DNA of 64,000 bases from NCBI RefSeq assembly GCF_014621695.1, contig NZ_CP061281.1, positions 2,604,001 through 2,668,000 of the forward strand, given 5' to 3'. Positions 50,884 to 59,300 of this stretch are shown here, one piece after another. A program made the position numbers and the translations under genes. Source of the stretch: Streptomyces xanthii (GTDB lineage: Bacteria > Actinomycetota > Actinomycetes > Streptomycetales > Streptomycetaceae). Under the pieces are notes generated by a model, which had not been told where the DNA came from, searched no databases, and saw only the letters and a program-made list of their open reading frames with translations. Position 1 is the stretch's first letter. Each line of letters begins with the position of its first letter.

Positions 50884-53063
50884 GCCTCACCCTTCCCGCA
50901 GCCAGGGGTGGCCCCGGCCAACTGTTCGTACTGCTCGTGCTCTCCGCCCACGGCCAGGGCGCCCGGGCCCGGTTCGACCCAGCCAGGCGCGTCCGTCGCT
51001 TCGGGACGCTCCGCGAGCCAGGGCTCTCCGACAGCGCGCGCGGCCGGGGCCGTCCACCGGCCGGGCACGTGGGCCTCCAGCGGGTGGGCGAAGGGCAGGG
51101 GCTCGCCCGAGTCGTCCAGGGCCTCCCGGCGGACGGGGCAGCGCGACACGATCTCCAGGTAAATGCCGCGAAATGCCGCGACGTTCTGTTCGACGGTGAA
51201 GAGTTCCAGGGCGCGGGCACGGGCCGCGGCGCCGAGCCGTTCGCGGCGCTCGGGGTCGCGGAGCAGCGCGACGCAGGCCTCGGCGAGCGCCCGGGGATTG
51301 CGCGGTGGCACGACGAGCCCCGTGCCACCGATGACCTCGACGACGGCGCCCACGTCGGTGGAAACGGTGGCGCGCCCGCAGAACATGGCCTCGACCAGGC
51401 TGATCGGGAAGCCCTCGACGACGCTGGACAGGACGACGACACTGCCCGCGCCGTAGGCGTCGGCGAGGTCAGGGGCCTCGGGGCTGCCGAGTTCCTCGAA
51501 GGAGACGGGGTTCTCGCCGACGGCGTGCAGCCCTTCGGCCTCGTCGGGGAAGAGCTGCGCGGCGAGGGCCCTGCAGTGCCCGAGATAGGTCTCGGCCCCC
51601 ATCTCCGCCGCACCCGCGAACCCCACCTCGGCCCGCCCCGCACCCCCGCCACCACCAGCCCCACGCACACCACCGACGCCAACACCCAAGCCACTCACGC
51701 CACTTACGCCACCCGCGCCGCCGAAACCACCCGCACCAGTCGCACCCCCCAGGCCGCCAAAGCCACCCAGGCCACCCAAGCCACCCACACCCCCCGCACC
51801 ACCGGCGCCGGCCACACCCCCGGCCAAGAACCCACCACCGGCCGGACCCCCAGCTCCAGCTCCAGCCCCCACCCCCACCGGCACCGCCCCCACGATCCGC
51901 AGCCGCGCCTTCGGCTCCTCCTTGCGGATCTCGGCGAAGGCGTGCAGGAGGGAGATGAGGTCCTTGGACGGTTCGATGCGGCCGACCCAGACGAGTGTGT
52001 CGGGCTCGCCCGGATCCTCCCGCTCGCCCACCTCGGCGAAGCGCGAGGCCTCCATGCCGGGGTGGACGGTGCGGAGCTTGGCGCGGTCGGCGCCGCAGCG
52101 CTCCTGCCAGCGTCGCGCGTGGGTGTTGCCGGGCGTGATGAGCGCGGCCTCGCGGTAGACCTCGGCGGCGAGCCGGCCGTGGAAGGCGGCGAGCAACGCG
52201 CGTACGGGTGCGCTGAGTTCGGCGTCTCCGGCGGCGATGTAGCGGGCCCGGAGCTGGACCCCGTACTCGGTGACGAGCAGCGGGACGCCGAAGAAGCGCT
52301 TGGCGACGAGGCCCGGCAGCGCGGCGGAGCCGCCCGAGGTGGCGTGGCAGAGGTCGACGGCACCGAGCCCGCCGCCCCCGGCCGAGCCGGCGGCGGAGGC
52401 GTCGTCGTACCAGTCGAGGGAGAGCGGCCGCAGCGCGCGCTCCAGGTGTCCGGTGAAGGCGAGCAGGTCGGGGACGCGGGCGGTGCGGACGGCGCGCTGC
52501 GCTCCGGGCGCACGACAGGCGCGCTCCAGGATGCGCACAGCGGCCTCGGAGCGCAGCGCGGGACCCAGTACGCCGTGGTCCCGGGCCAGCTCGGCAAGCC
52601 CGTAGAGCGCGGAGGCGAAACGGTCCGCCTCGACATCAGAGCCGCCAGACCCCTCAGAACCACCGGAACCGTCAAGGCCACCGGAACCACCGGAACGACT
52701 GGAGCCACTGGAACCGCCGGAGCCCCCGAGAAGATCGGAGGAGACACCGGCGCCGCCGGAGCGCACGATCGCCGTCACGAGCTCTCCGTAGAGCGTGGCG
52801 AAGCGGCGACGCGCCCGCCGGCCGATGGCGGGACCGAGGGCGCCGTCATCGGCGCCGGTCCACAGCGGCGCGGTCCGCACCCGGCTGACCTGCGGAGGGA
52901 GTTCGATCCAGCCCGCATCCTCCTGGGCCTGGCTGCGACTGAGCGCGTAGATGTCGAACTCGTGCTGCTCGAGCCCGCGCACAAGCCGGTCGCACCAGAG
53001 TCTGGCCTCACCGCTCACATACGGATAGCCACCCTCGGTCAGCAGTCCGATGCGCACGCGCAC
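50880..53063 (-). CDS. PelF-like GT4 glycosyltransferase (DUF3492)
   Basis: A 727-aa cytosolic glycosyltransferase. The N-terminus IGLLTEGGYPYVSGEARLW matches DUF3492, the domain of PelF, the Pel polysaccharide polymerase. GT4 features follow: VHPGMEASRF near 395, LVWVGRIEPSK near 420, and EGFPISLVEAMFCGRATVST near 630 with the E-x7-E donor motif. PelF uses UDP-GalNAc. Two Gly-rich stretches are inserted; the larger, around residues 460-550, lies inside the GT4 domain and has different codon usage, so function could be affected. The GTG at 53063 has a GGGAG site. Gene products downstream in the same overlapping operon are an epimerase and a spherulin-type hydrolase, which supports a galactosamine polymer. 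Confidence 0.82.
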   Translation of the reverse strand: MRVRIGLLTEGGYPYVSGEARLWCDRLVRGLEQHEFDIYALSRSQAQEDAGWIELPPQVSRVRTAPLWTGADDGALGPAIGRRARRRFATLYGELVTAIVRSGGAGVSSDLLGGSGGSSGSSRSGGSGGLDGSGGSEGSGGSDVEADRFASALYGLAELARDHGVLGPALRSEAAVRILERACRAPGAQRAVRTARVPDLLAFTGHLERALRPLSLDWYDDASAAGSAGGGGLGAVDLCHATSGGSAALPGLVAKRFFGVPLLVTEYGVQLRARYIAAGDAELSAPVRALLAAFHGRLAAEVYREAALITPGNTHARRWQERCGADRAKLRTVHPGMEASRFAEVGEREDPGEPDTLVWVGRIEPSKDLISLLHAFAEIRKEEPKARLRIVGAVPVGVGAGAGAGGPAGGGFLAGGVAGAGGAGGVGGLGGLGGFGGLGGATGAGGFGGAGGVSGVSGLGVGVGGVRGAGGGGGAGRAEVGFAGAAEMGAETYLGHCRALAAQLFPDEAEGLHAVGENPVSFEELGSPEAPDLADAYGAGSVVVLSSVVEGFPISLVEAMFCGRATVSTDVGAVVEVIGGTGLVVPPRNPRALAEACVALLRDPERRERLGAAARARALELFTVEQNVAAFRGIYLEIVSRCPVRREALDDSGEPLPFAHPLEAHVPGRWTAPAARAVGEPWLAERPEATDAPGWVEPGPGALAVGGEHEQYEQLAGATPGCGKGEA
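51640..51870. repeat. Glycine-coding low-complexity insertion in the PelF-like gene
   Basis: The plus strand shows repeats of short ccaccc/gccaccc-type units that encode GGVGGLGGLGGFGGLGG-like runs. GGT and TTG codons are common here but rare elsewhere in the gene. It is an in-frame expansion. Confidence 0.78.
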
Positions 53064-53138
53064 ACCCCCGATCTCCCTCTCGGTGAGCCGCCGTTGGCCC
53101 GGCGGCTCGCAGCGGGACGAACGTATGCGGACATGCCG

Positions 53139-53170
53139 GTGGCGCGATGGACGGTTGTCCATCGCGCCAC
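53139..53170. terminator. Stem-loop between the DUF3152 gene and the Pel-like operon
   Basis: A perfect 14-bp stem (GTGGCGCGATGGAC / GTCCATCGCGCCAC) with loop GGTT. It lies downstream of the DUF3152 gene and upstream of the glycosyltransferase gene, all on the minus strand, and is likely the terminator of the DUF3152 unit. Confidence 0.75.
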
Positions 53171-53257
53171 CAAAAGGGGTGAACGGCCGTAACTTTCCCG
53201 CGCGCGTGACGTTCTGTCGCGCTAAGAGATCAAAGCGCTACAGAAAGCTACGGAGTG

Positions 53258-54826
53258 TCAACCCTTGGGAAACACCCAGGGGTTGGGCCGGCAGGTGATG
53301 CCATCGGCCTTCAGGAACTTGGTCTGCTGCTGCATCACCGGAGCCGGCGCGCCGTTCTGCGTGCACGTCACGTGATTGAAGCCGAGCCGGTGACCGACCT
53401 CGTGATTGATGAGCATCTGGCGGTACGGGAAGATCGCCTTGTCGTGCAGGGCGTCGTCGTACGGCTTCGCGCCCTGCGCCCAGCGGTACGCGTTGATCAT
53501 CACGCGCTCGGTGGCGGCCGAGTCGCACGACACGTTGTCCTCCGTCGTGTCGAGGCCCGACTTCGCGCACCAGTCCGCGGTGGTCCCGGGGCTGGCGAGC
53601 GTGATGACGAACTGCGCCTCCTCACCCTTCCCGACGCGCTCGAAGGTGCGCTCGCCGCCGTGGGCCCAGCTCCGCTTGTCGTTCAGGGTCTTCTGCACGG
53701 CGTCGGCGAACAGCTTGGCGTCGAGGCCGAGGCCCTTCTCGACGTCGACGCGGTAGCGGAACTTCTCCCCCTTGCCGGGCGCCGCGGCCCCGTCGGGGAT
53801 CGACTCGAACGCGCCGGAGCCCTTCAGGTCCGCGGCGAGCGGGTACTTCTTCGCCATCTTCTGCTCGTACGTGAGCGGGACGACGCGGGCCGGGGCGGTG
53901 GGCGTCGCCCGGTCGTCGGAGCGGGAGGCGGAACCGCCCTGGGTGCGGGAGCCCTCGGCGGCCCCTGCCCTCGTGTCGCTCCCGGAGCCGCTGTCCCGGT
54001 CGGCGACCTGGCCCGCGACAACGATGGCGAGCACGGTCGTGACGGCCGCCGCGGCGATCCCCGTGAACGTCATCCCCTTGCGGCTCCGGCCCCGGGCCGG
54101 CTCCTGCGGCAGCTCGTCCGAGGGCAGCGGCGGGTAGTCGTCCCAGTCGGAGACGGAGGCGTACGGATCGGCCGGGTACGCGTCCGAGGCGTGCGGACCG
54201 GATGCGTACGGGTCGGACCGGTACGGGTCCGGCGCCTCGGGCGTGCCGAGGAGCGTGCGGCCGGACGGCGCCGCGGCATGGCCCGCGGGCGCGCCGACGC
54301 CGTCGAACGCGTCGACGTACTCCTGGCGCGGGCTCGGCAGCGGTCCGGTGCCGGGACCCTGAGGGCCGCCGGGCGGAGCCACCGGAGGGACCACGGGCGG
54401 GACGGCGGCGCGGCCACTGCCCCGGGCCGTCGGCGCGGCCGGAGAGGGCGGAGCGGGCGGAGCGGGCGGGCCGCCCCAACCGCCGCCCGGCTCATGCTGC
54501 TCGGGGTGACCGCCCCGGACGTACGGCGCGGCAGGACGGGCCGGCCGGTGCGTACCCTGCGACGACTCGAAAGCCGACTCGTAGGGCGACGCGGAGGTCG
54601 GCTGGAAGGTCGAGGGATAGGCCGACGGATAGGACGAGGGGTAGGACGAGGGCTGGTGAGCCTGCGACTGCGGGGAGGGCGCGGCCTGCGGCAGCTCGGC
54701 GGCCGCGCGGCGCCTGCGGCCGGAACCGGGGCCCAGCCTGGGCGCGGCGGCCCGCGCCATGGGCTCGGCCGGTTCACCGGCCCGCTCGCCGCTCTCTGCC
54801 GGTCCTCGGCGGCTATGCCGTCCCAC
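53258..54826 (-). CDS. DUF3152 protein with metzincin-like zinc motif
   Basis: A 522-aa protein. The first ~250 residues are Pro/Ser/Tyr-rich and disordered, with repeats such as SYPSSYPS. A membrane helix at about 255-275 (FTGIAAAAVTTVLAIVVAG) places the rest outside the cell. The C-terminal ~200 residues are the actinobacterial DUF3152 domain. It contains HEVGHRLGFNH, which fits the HExxHxxGxxH zinc signature of metzincin peptidases. Four cysteines (ADWCAKSG, NVSCDS, VTCTQ and GITCRP) could form two disulfides. The GTG start at 54826 lies eight bases after the stop of the alpha/beta hydrolase gene, so the two are an operon. A peptidase function is plausible but unproven. Confidence 0.82.
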   Translation of the reverse strand: MGRHSRRGPAESGERAGEPAEPMARAAAPRLGPGSGRRRRAAAELPQAAPSPQSQAHQPSSYPSSYPSAYPSTFQPTSASPYESAFESSQGTHRPARPAAPYVRGGHPEQHEPGGGWGGPPAPPAPPSPAAPTARGSGRAAVPPVVPPVAPPGGPQGPGTGPLPSPRQEYVDAFDGVGAPAGHAAAPSGRTLLGTPEAPDPYRSDPYASGPHASDAYPADPYASVSDWDDYPPLPSDELPQEPARGRSRKGMTFTGIAAAAVTTVLAIVVAGQVADRDSGSGSDTRAGAAEGSRTQGGSASRSDDRATPTAPARVVPLTYEQKMAKKYPLAADLKGSGAFESIPDGAAAPGKGEKFRYRVDVEKGLGLDAKLFADAVQKTLNDKRSWAHGGERTFERVGKGEEAQFVITLASPGTTADWCAKSGLDTTEDNVSCDSAATERVMINAYRWAQGAKPYDDALHDKAIFPYRQMLINHEVGHRLGFNHVTCTQNGAPAPVMQQQTKFLKADGITCRPNPWVFPKG

Positions 54827-54834
54827 AGGCCGCC

Positions 54835-55914
54835 TCAGCTCCCCGGATTCGTACTGTGCAATTTCTCGTCATGCGTCGGCGTCTGGTCACACGCTGACTG
54901 GTCTTCATGTCTCGGCGCACCACGTGACGCTCTCACATCACCCGCCGCCCCGTTCAACGTCTCCGTGTCCGACAGGAGTTCCCGGAACGCGGTGGCGACC
55001 GTCTCCGGATATTCCATCATCGCGACGTGCCCCGCGTCCGGCAGGGTCAGCAGCCGCGCGTCGCGGAACGTTCTGGCGGCGCGCGCCGCCATCCGGTACG
55101 ACACCAGCAGGTCTCGGCCGCCGTAGACGAGCAGGGTCGGCGCGAGGACGCGCTCGGCCTGGCGCCACAGTCCGTGCTGACCGCCGAGCGTGTACGCGTT
55201 CACCACCCCGCGCGCGGAGCGGGCCATCGCGTCCCAGAAGTAGGGGAGCTTGAGGCGCCGCTCCATCTCCTCGACGGCGGCGCGGAACCCCTCGGGCGAG
55301 ACCCGGTTCGGGTCTCCGTAGCAGAGCGCCATCACGCCGCGGACCCGCTGCTCCGCCGTCCAGTCCTTCGTCAGACGGGTGAAGAGGGAGGCGACGCCGG
55401 GCACGGCGAGCAGGCCGGTCGGCACGGCGGTGCGCTGGACGCGGATCTCAGGCAGCGCGGGCGACACGAGCGTCAGCGTGCGGACGAGGTCGGGGCGGAC
55501 GGCCGCCACGCGCGTGGTGACGGCGCCGCCCAGCGAGTTCCCGAAGAGGTGGACGGGCCCGCGGCCCTGCGCGTCGAGGTACCGGATGACGGCGCGGGCG
55601 TGTCCGGTGACCGAGTAGTCGCCGTCGTCCGGCGGGGGCGAGTCGCCGAAGCCCGGGAGGTCGACGGCCTCGCCGTCCACCACGTCGGCGAGCAGCGGCA
55701 TCAGCGCCGACCAGTTCTGCGAGGAGCCACCGAGGCCGTGTACATAGAGGGCGGGCGGAAGTCCCTCCCGCGCGGCGGGGCGCGACCGGACCGCGAGGGT
55801 CAGGCCGGGCAGACCCACCGACCCCATCGACTCCCCGTCCGCGACCCGGACGCCTCCCGGGACGGACACCGTGTCCACGGCGGACGGCACACGCGGCGAC
55901 TCGGTCGAAGACAT
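54835..55914 (-). CDS. Alpha/beta hydrolase
   Basis: A 359-aa alpha/beta-hydrolase-fold enzyme. The oxyanion segment is HGLGGSSQNW near residue 58, the nucleophile is FGNSLGGAV near 130, the acid is in YGGRDLLVSY near 260, and the base in PDAGHVAMMEYPE near 300. The N-terminal ~35 residues are low-complexity; the C-terminus is hydrophilic. TAACAT lies seven bases before the ATG, which suggests a leaderless mRNA. It is the first gene of an operon with DUF3152. The substrate is unknown; ester hydrolase or haloperoxidase-like activity is possible. Confidence 0.88.
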   Translation of the reverse strand: MSSTESPRVPSAVDTVSVPGGVRVADGESMGSVGLPGLTLAVRSRPAAREGLPPALYVHGLGGSSQNWSALMPLLADVVDGEAVDLPGFGDSPPPDDGDYSVTGHARAVIRYLDAQGRGPVHLFGNSLGGAVTTRVAAVRPDLVRTLTLVSPALPEIRVQRTAVPTGLLAVPGVASLFTRLTKDWTAEQRVRGVMALCYGDPNRVSPEGFRAAVEEMERRLKLPYFWDAMARSARGVVNAYTLGGQHGLWRQAERVLAPTLLVYGGRDLLVSYRMAARAARTFRDARLLTLPDAGHVAMMEYPETVATAFRELLSDTETLNGAAGDVRASRGAPRHEDQSACDQTPTHDEKLHSTNPGS

Positions 55915-56050
55915 GCGGGATATGTTACGAGACGATCACGCACTGGATCGTGTGTTCGCCGTCACAGCCCGCATAGCGCGCCGTTCCTCTGTCTCCTACG
56001 CTCGATTCAGGGCACCCGCCCACGTGGAACAGTGAGGAAGGGAGCCATTC

Positions 56051-56272
56051 ATGACGGTCGACCCCAGCGATCCCGAGACCTTCACGGAGCGCGGCGACAA
56101 CACGGAGATCGATGTGGAGGCCCCGGAGGCCGACGCTGCCGAGCAGCACGCGGACCTCTCGCAGGACCGGGACGACCCGCCGGCCGGCGACGCCGACCCC
56201 GACACCGCGAACGAGGCGGACCGCGCCGAGCAGGCCCGAGTGGTGGCGCTCGACGAGGACGACTACCGCTGA
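56051..56272 (+). CDS. Small acidic protein, 73 aa
   Basis: A 73-aa, highly acidic protein (many Asp and Glu: DNTEIDVEAPEADAAEQHAD) with no hydrophobic segment. It is probably disordered. The ATG has a GGAAGGGAG ribosome-binding site and codon third positions are G/C-biased, so it is likely a real gene. It is divergent from the alpha/beta hydrolase gene. I do not recognise a family beyond a Streptomyces-type small hypothetical. Confidence 0.65.
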   Translation: MTVDPSDPETFTERGDNTEIDVEAPEADAAEQHADLSQDRDDPPAGDADPDTANEADRAEQARVVALDEDDYR

Positions 56273-56546
56273 GCTCGCCCCGTACGACCGTCACAGTCAA
56301 GGGACGGCCGGTGATGCGGCACGTCGGCGGCCGGACGCGCATCAGCGGACGGCCGGATGGCGGGCGACGCGTCAGGCGACATGTCGGGCGACGGTATATA
56401 CCGCTTTCCCGTGACAAGACCGCTACGCGCCGCTTTCACTGCCGTCCGGTCCGTGAAATTCTGCGCCTGCACCGCGCACATCGCAGTTACCCAAAAGTAC
56501 GATGACGACGCGGCGCACACCGCAACGGACGATTTTGGGAGGCGGC

Positions 56547-57188
56547 GTGACAGCCACCGAGCAGACGGAGGCGGCGCGCCCGAAAGGCACCCGCCTGCCG
56601 CGCCGTGCCCGACGCAATCAGCTCCTGGGCGCGGCCCAGGAAGTATTCGTCGCACAGGGCTACCACGCGGCCGCGATGGACGACATCGCGGAGCGTGCCG
56701 GAGTCAGCAAGCCGGTGCTCTACCAGCACTTCCCCGGCAAGCTCGACCTCTATCTGGCGCTCCTCGACCAGCACTGCGAGTCGCTGCTGCAGTCGGTGCG
56801 CACCGCACTGGCGTCGACGTCGGACAACAAGCAGCGCGTCGCGGCGACGATGGACGCCTACTTCGCGTACGTGGAGGACGAGGGCGGCGCGTTCCGGCTC
56901 GTCTTCGAGTCGGACCTGACGAACGAGCCGGCGGTGCGCGAGCGCGTCGACCGCGTCAGCATGCAGTGCGCCGAGGCGATCTCCGACGTGATCGCCGAGG
57001 ACACGGGTCTGTCCAAGGACGAGTCGATGCTGCTGGCCACGGGCCTCGGCGGCGTCTCCCAGGTCGTGGCGCGCTACTGGCTGTCCAGCGAGAGCCCGGT
57101 GCCCCGCGACAAGGCGGTCGAGCTGCTCACGTCCCTGGCGTGGCGCGGCATCGCCGGCTTCCCGCTGCACGGCATCGACCAGCACTGA
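56547..57188 (+). CDS. TetR/AcrR-family transcriptional regulator
   Basis: A 213-aa TetR-type repressor. The N-terminal helix-turn-helix is at about residues 30-70 (AAMDDIAERAGVSKPVLYQH and FPGKLDLY). The C-terminal ligand-binding domain contains KLDLYLALLDQHCESLL and a run of helices to the end. The GTG start has a GGGAGG site six bases before it. Its own 274-bp upstream region is unusually AT-rich in places (tatataccgc, ttacccaaaagtacg), a likely operator/promoter zone. The ligand and targets are unknown; DUF3107 follows. Confidence 0.92.
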   Translation: MTATEQTEAARPKGTRLPRRARRNQLLGAAQEVFVAQGYHAAAMDDIAERAGVSKPVLYQHFPGKLDLYLALLDQHCESLLQSVRTALASTSDNKQRVAATMDAYFAYVEDEGGAFRLVFESDLTNEPAVRERVDRVSMQCAEAISDVIAEDTGLSKDESMLLATGLGGVSQVVARYWLSSESPVPRDKAVELLTSLAWRGIAGFPLHGIDQH

Positions 57189-57376
57189 GGGCGGCGACGA
57201 GAGCATCGACGGTGCCGGGCGCCCCTGTAATGGGGCGCCGCGCCGTTTTGTTCCCGCCGGGCTGTTCGCTCTTGGCGTGCGGCAAGGGCACCGGGAGCCT
57301 CGTCTCACCGGGCTAATCTTTGCTGGGTACGGCGCGGTCGTCCGCGCACATCACGGATCGTCGGAGGGACAAGGCC

Positions 57377-57604
57377 GTGGAGGTCAAGATCGGCGTGCTG
57401 CACACGCCCCGCGAGATCGTTCTGGAGAGCGATCAGTCCGCCGAGGAGGTCGAGGGCGCCGTGTCCGAGGCTCTGTCCGGCAAGTCGCAGCTGCTCTCCC
57501 TGACGGACGACAAGGGCCGCAAGGTCCTCGTCCCCGCCGAGCGTCTCGCGTACGTCGAGATCGGCGAGCCGGCGGTCCGCAAGGTGGGCTTCGGCCCCCT
57601 GTAG
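57377..57604 (+). CDS. DUF3107 family protein
   Basis: A 75-aa actinobacterial protein of the DUF3107 family: MEVKIGVLHTPREIVLESDQ starts the conserved core, which ends in YVEIGEPAVRKVGFG. It is likely a compact beta-rich cytoplasmic protein. The GTG start has a GGAGGGAC ribosome-binding site. It often neighbours a TetR gene and DEAD-box helicase in Streptomyces, as here. Function is unknown. Confidence 0.88.
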   Translation: MEVKIGVLHTPREIVLESDQSAEEVEGAVSEALSGKSQLLSLTDDKGRKVLVPAERLAYVEIGEPAVRKVGFGPL

Positions 57605-57635
57605 CGGCTTCGCGGCAGATACGGATTTCCGGGAG

Positions 57636-57670
57636 AGGGCCCGGTGACGCACACCGTCACCGGGCCCTTT
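57636..57670 (+). terminator. Terminator after DUF3107
   Basis: A perfect 14-bp stem (AGGGCCCGGTGACG / CGTCACCGGGCCCT) with loop CACAC followed by TT. Confidence 0.87.
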
Positions 57671-57832
57671 CCCGTGCTCGTGCACGCGGCCGCCCGGCTC
57701 CGGACGCGTCCCGCGTACGACCACGGCGCACGCACAGGACGGCCACAGAGGGAGGGTTGCGTTCCGGGGCCCAGGGGTAGACCCGCTAGGACCGTTTTGC
57801 ACCGGCCGGACGCGCGGGAGGGACCCACCATC

Positions 57833-58108
57833 ATGCTGCTCGAGGCTCTCGGCTCCGCACTGCTCGGCCTGGCTCTCGCCCTCGCCGCCGGGCGCCGGCT
57901 CCCGCGCCGGCTGCCGGCTCCGCGTCTGGTGGTGCCCACGGGCGTCGCCGGTGCGCTGTTCGGGGCGTTCGTGACGCACAGCGCGCTCGGCCCAGGGCAC
58001 GCGCTCGCCACGCTCGGCGGCGCGCTCGTGCTGGCGGCGGCCCTGCTGTCCCTGCTGCTGCGCCCCGCGCGGGGCGGGGCGCGGCGGCTGAGCCCGAACG
58101 CCCAGTAG
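57833..58108 (+). CDS. Small membrane protein, 91 aa
   Basis: A 91-aa protein with three hydrophobic stretches: about residues 2-20, 34-52 and 58-78 (TLGGALVLAAALLSLLL). A GRRLPRRLPAPR loop is basic. The ATG has a GGGAGG site. It ends in a basic RPARGGARRLSPNAQ tail. I do not recognise a family. It is convergent with the ferritin-like gene. Confidence 0.7.
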   Translation: MLLEALGSALLGLALALAAGRRLPRRLPAPRLVVPTGVAGALFGAFVTHSALGPGHALATLGGALVLAAALLSLLLRPARGGARRLSPNAQ

Positions 58109-58134
58109 CGCCCGGGCCCACCGCGGCAGGAGCG

Positions 58135-58881
58135 TCAGGCGGCGAGGCCCAGCGCGGCCATCCGCTTGGTGTGCGCCTCGGTGATCCGGGAGAACATCTT
58201 GCCGACCTCGGCCAGGTCGAAGCCGTCGGCCACGCCCCCGACCAGCATCGTGGAGAGCGCGTCGCGGTCCGCGACGACCCGCTGCGACTGCGACAGGGCC
58301 TCGCCCATCAGCCGGCGCGCCCACAGCGCGAGCCGCCCGCCCACGCGCGGGTCCGCCTCGATGGCCGCCCGCACCTTCTCCACGGCGAACGACGCGTGCC
58401 CGGTGTCGTCGAGCACGGCGAGCACGAGGGAGCGGGTGTCGGAGTCGAGCCGGGCCGCGACCTCGCGGTAGAAGTCCGAGGCGATCGAGTCGCCTACGTA
58501 CGCCTTGACCAGGCCCTCCAGCCAGTCCGACGGCGCGGTCTGCTTGTGGAAGCCGTCGAGCGCGGCGACGAAGGGGTCCATGGCCTCGGTCGGCTCGGCG
58601 CCGATCGCGGCGAGCCGGTCGCGCAGCTGCTCGAAGTGGTGGAACTCGGCGGACGCCATCTTCGCCAGCTCCGCCTTGTCGGCGAGCGTGGGCGCCAGCT
58701 TGGCGTCCTCGGCGAGCCGCTCGAACGCCGCGAGCTCGCCGTACGCGAGCGCGCCCAGCAGGTCGACGACCGCGGCACGGTAGTTCGGGTCCGCGGAGGC
58801 GGTGGCCCAGTCCTGGGCCGCGATTCCGGTCGGCGCGGGGGTCGCTTCGGTGGACGGCGTGGCGTTGTCAGACGTCTCCAT
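58135..58881 (-). CDS. Ferritin-like fold protein (MiaE-like)
   Basis: A 248-aa protein of the ferritin-like superfamily, in the group near tRNA-hydroxylase MiaE. Helical pairs carry likely di-metal ligands: AYGELAAFERL near residue 48, EFHHFEQL near 80, and GHASFAVEKVRAAI near 165. The extended C-terminal half is helical (RRLMGEALSQSQRVVADRDA). TATTGT lies seven bases before the ATG, with TTACCG upstream as a -35, so the mRNA is probably leaderless. It is divergent from the DEAD-box helicase gene. The substrate is unknown. Confidence 0.87.
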   Translation of the reverse strand: METSDNATPSTEATPAPTGIAAQDWATASADPNYRAAVVDLLGALAYGELAAFERLAEDAKLAPTLADKAELAKMASAEFHHFEQLRDRLAAIGAEPTEAMDPFVAALDGFHKQTAPSDWLEGLVKAYVGDSIASDFYREVAARLDSDTRSLVLAVLDDTGHASFAVEKVRAAIEADPRVGGRLALWARRLMGEALSQSQRVVADRDALSTMLVGGVADGFDLAEVGKMFSRITEAHTKRMAALGLAA

Positions 58882-59300
58882 GCAGCGCACAATAGCCCGC
58901 TCGCGGGGTCCGGTAAGTCCCTGGTCATGGAGTGTGACGACGGCTACGTGACCAAATCGGCCATCGCACATGCGCGTTTCCGGGGTATGGTGGTAAAGAG
59001 CCCGCCGAGTGCAAGCCTGTGTCATGTGCCTGCACGTATCTCCGACGGGCCTCATGAATGAGGATGCCCGGTCGGTGGCCCGATCGGCTCCGACCCGACA
59101 GCCCTCCGGGTCTGCGTCACATGGCGTACCGATCGAGGAGGGGCCCTCAGCGGCACGAGCGCTCGAGCGTCGGCAGTGGTCCCGCGCCATCCGGTTCCTC
59201 CGCAGCAGCGGATGCGGACCGGCGTACCAAAGGCACGGCACTGGCACGGTCACGACCCCCGCGTTCGCCTCGGTCCGCACCTCACAGAAGAGGCAACACC
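58882..59300. other. 419-bp gap: divergent promoters and a long helicase leader
   Basis: No gene is supported. The left end holds the leaderless promoter of the ferritin-like gene (TATTGT at 58889-58894). A -10-like TATGGT at 58986-58991 could start helicase transcription, giving a leader of about 300 nt. A GTGCA/TGCAC stem lies at about 59008-59036. Frames open here are poorly G/C-biased at third positions. Confidence 0.55.
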
